Source: Acidobacteriota bacterium
GTDB lineage: Bacteria > Acidobacteriota > Terriglobia > Terriglobales > Acidobacteriaceae
NCBI GenBank assembly: GCA_021805955.1
Contig: JAJZDO010000829.1
Coordinates: forward strand, 1-5,939
DNA: 5,939 nucleotides
Direction of reading: 5' to 3'
Below the pieces are notes generated by a model, which saw only the letters and a list, made by a program, of their open reading frames with translations, had not been told where the DNA came from and searched no databases. Shown here piece by piece: positions 5,844 to 5,939 of the stretch. How positions within the stretch are numbered: position 1 is the first letter of the stretch; each line of letters begins with the position of its first letter. The translations under genes were made by a program, and so were the position numbers.

Positions 5844-5939
5844 ATGCCGCATATGCGGAACGCAAGTATTTACGCGGCGAAACGGAGCAAGGTGGGAGAT
5901 TTTTCGGTGATGGTTGGCAAGATGAAAAATCGCGGCCTG
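5844..5939 (+). CDS. Start of an unidentified gene, 3'-partial
   Basis: From the ATG at 5844 the frame stays open for 32 codons to the window edge, giving a basic N-terminus (MPHMRNASIYAAKRSKVGDF and onward to GKMKNRGL). I do not recognise the family. No Shine-Dalgarno precedes the ATG at 5844 or the in-frame ATG at 5853. By contrast GGTGGGAG (5891-5898) precedes an in-frame GTG (5907) and ATG (5910) by 8 and 11 nt, so the true start could be internal. It is transcribed divergently from the aldo/keto reductase. The short length means it might also be a chance open frame. Confidence 0.4.
   Translation, partial: MPHMRNASIYAAKRSKVGDFSVMVGKMKNRGL

Larger units (their letters stand above)
5688..5869 (+). 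repeat. Short repeated words in the divergent intergenic region
   Basis: CGCAAGT occurs three times in the same orientation, at 5688, 5775 and 5861 (steps of 87 and 86 bp); the first and third copies extend to the 9-mer CGCAAGTAT. CATATGCG occurs at 5753-5760 and 5850-5857, each time just before a CGCAAGT (gaps of 14 and 3 nt). The second CATATGCG is the core of the perfect 12-bp palindrome CCGCATATGCGG (5847-5858). These could be regulator sites or the trace of a small duplication; chance is not excluded. Confidence 0.3.

Noticed and set aside
1..5939. CRISPR array, tRNA or rRNA genes, insertion sequences, phage or defence genes
   Set aside because: No regularly spaced direct repeats, cloverleaf-like stretch, transposase or integrase motif, or terminal inverted repeats were seen on either strand.

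Overview
The window looks like ordinary chromosomal sequence from a moderately GC-rich, Gram-negative-type bacterium. A lipoprotein signal, a twin-arginine signal peptide and the style of the two secreted proteins suggest an Acidobacteriota (Terriglobia-like) host. That assignment is made by eye and is tentative. I see no mobile element, CRISPR array, tRNA or rRNA gene, or phage gene.

Layout. Positions 1-2055 (+) hold most of nrdA, the catalytic subunit of class I ribonucleotide reductase; its 5' end lies outside the window. After a 51-bp gap comes nrdB (2107-3162, +), the radical-generating subunit, with a clear Shine-Dalgarno. The two are evidently one operon making deoxyribonucleotides for DNA synthesis. 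A perfect 13-bp hairpin with a T-run on each side (about 3180-3224) closes the operon and probably also terminates the convergent gene from the other side.

On the minus strand, 3233-4438 encodes a lipoprotein whose body looks like a beta-propeller (NHL/YncE-like strand repeats); its function is unknown. A 209-bp intergenic stretch separates it from a Tat-signal aldo/keto reductase (4648-5673, -), which keeps the Asp-Tyr-Lys-His catalytic tetrad. Right of it, a roughly 170-bp region separates the reductase from an open reading frame that starts near 5844 on the plus strand and runs off the window. This region carries short repeated words, a 12-bp palindrome and a possible -10 box.

The nrdAB pair works as one enzyme. 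The other two complete genes are probably independent envelope-associated functions, and nothing ties them to nucleotide metabolism or to each other. No exciting new system was found. The points most worth checking are the radical-site chemistry of NrdB, the export and cofactor pocket of the aldo/keto reductase, the identity of the propeller lipoprotein, and the organisation of the two intergenic regions.
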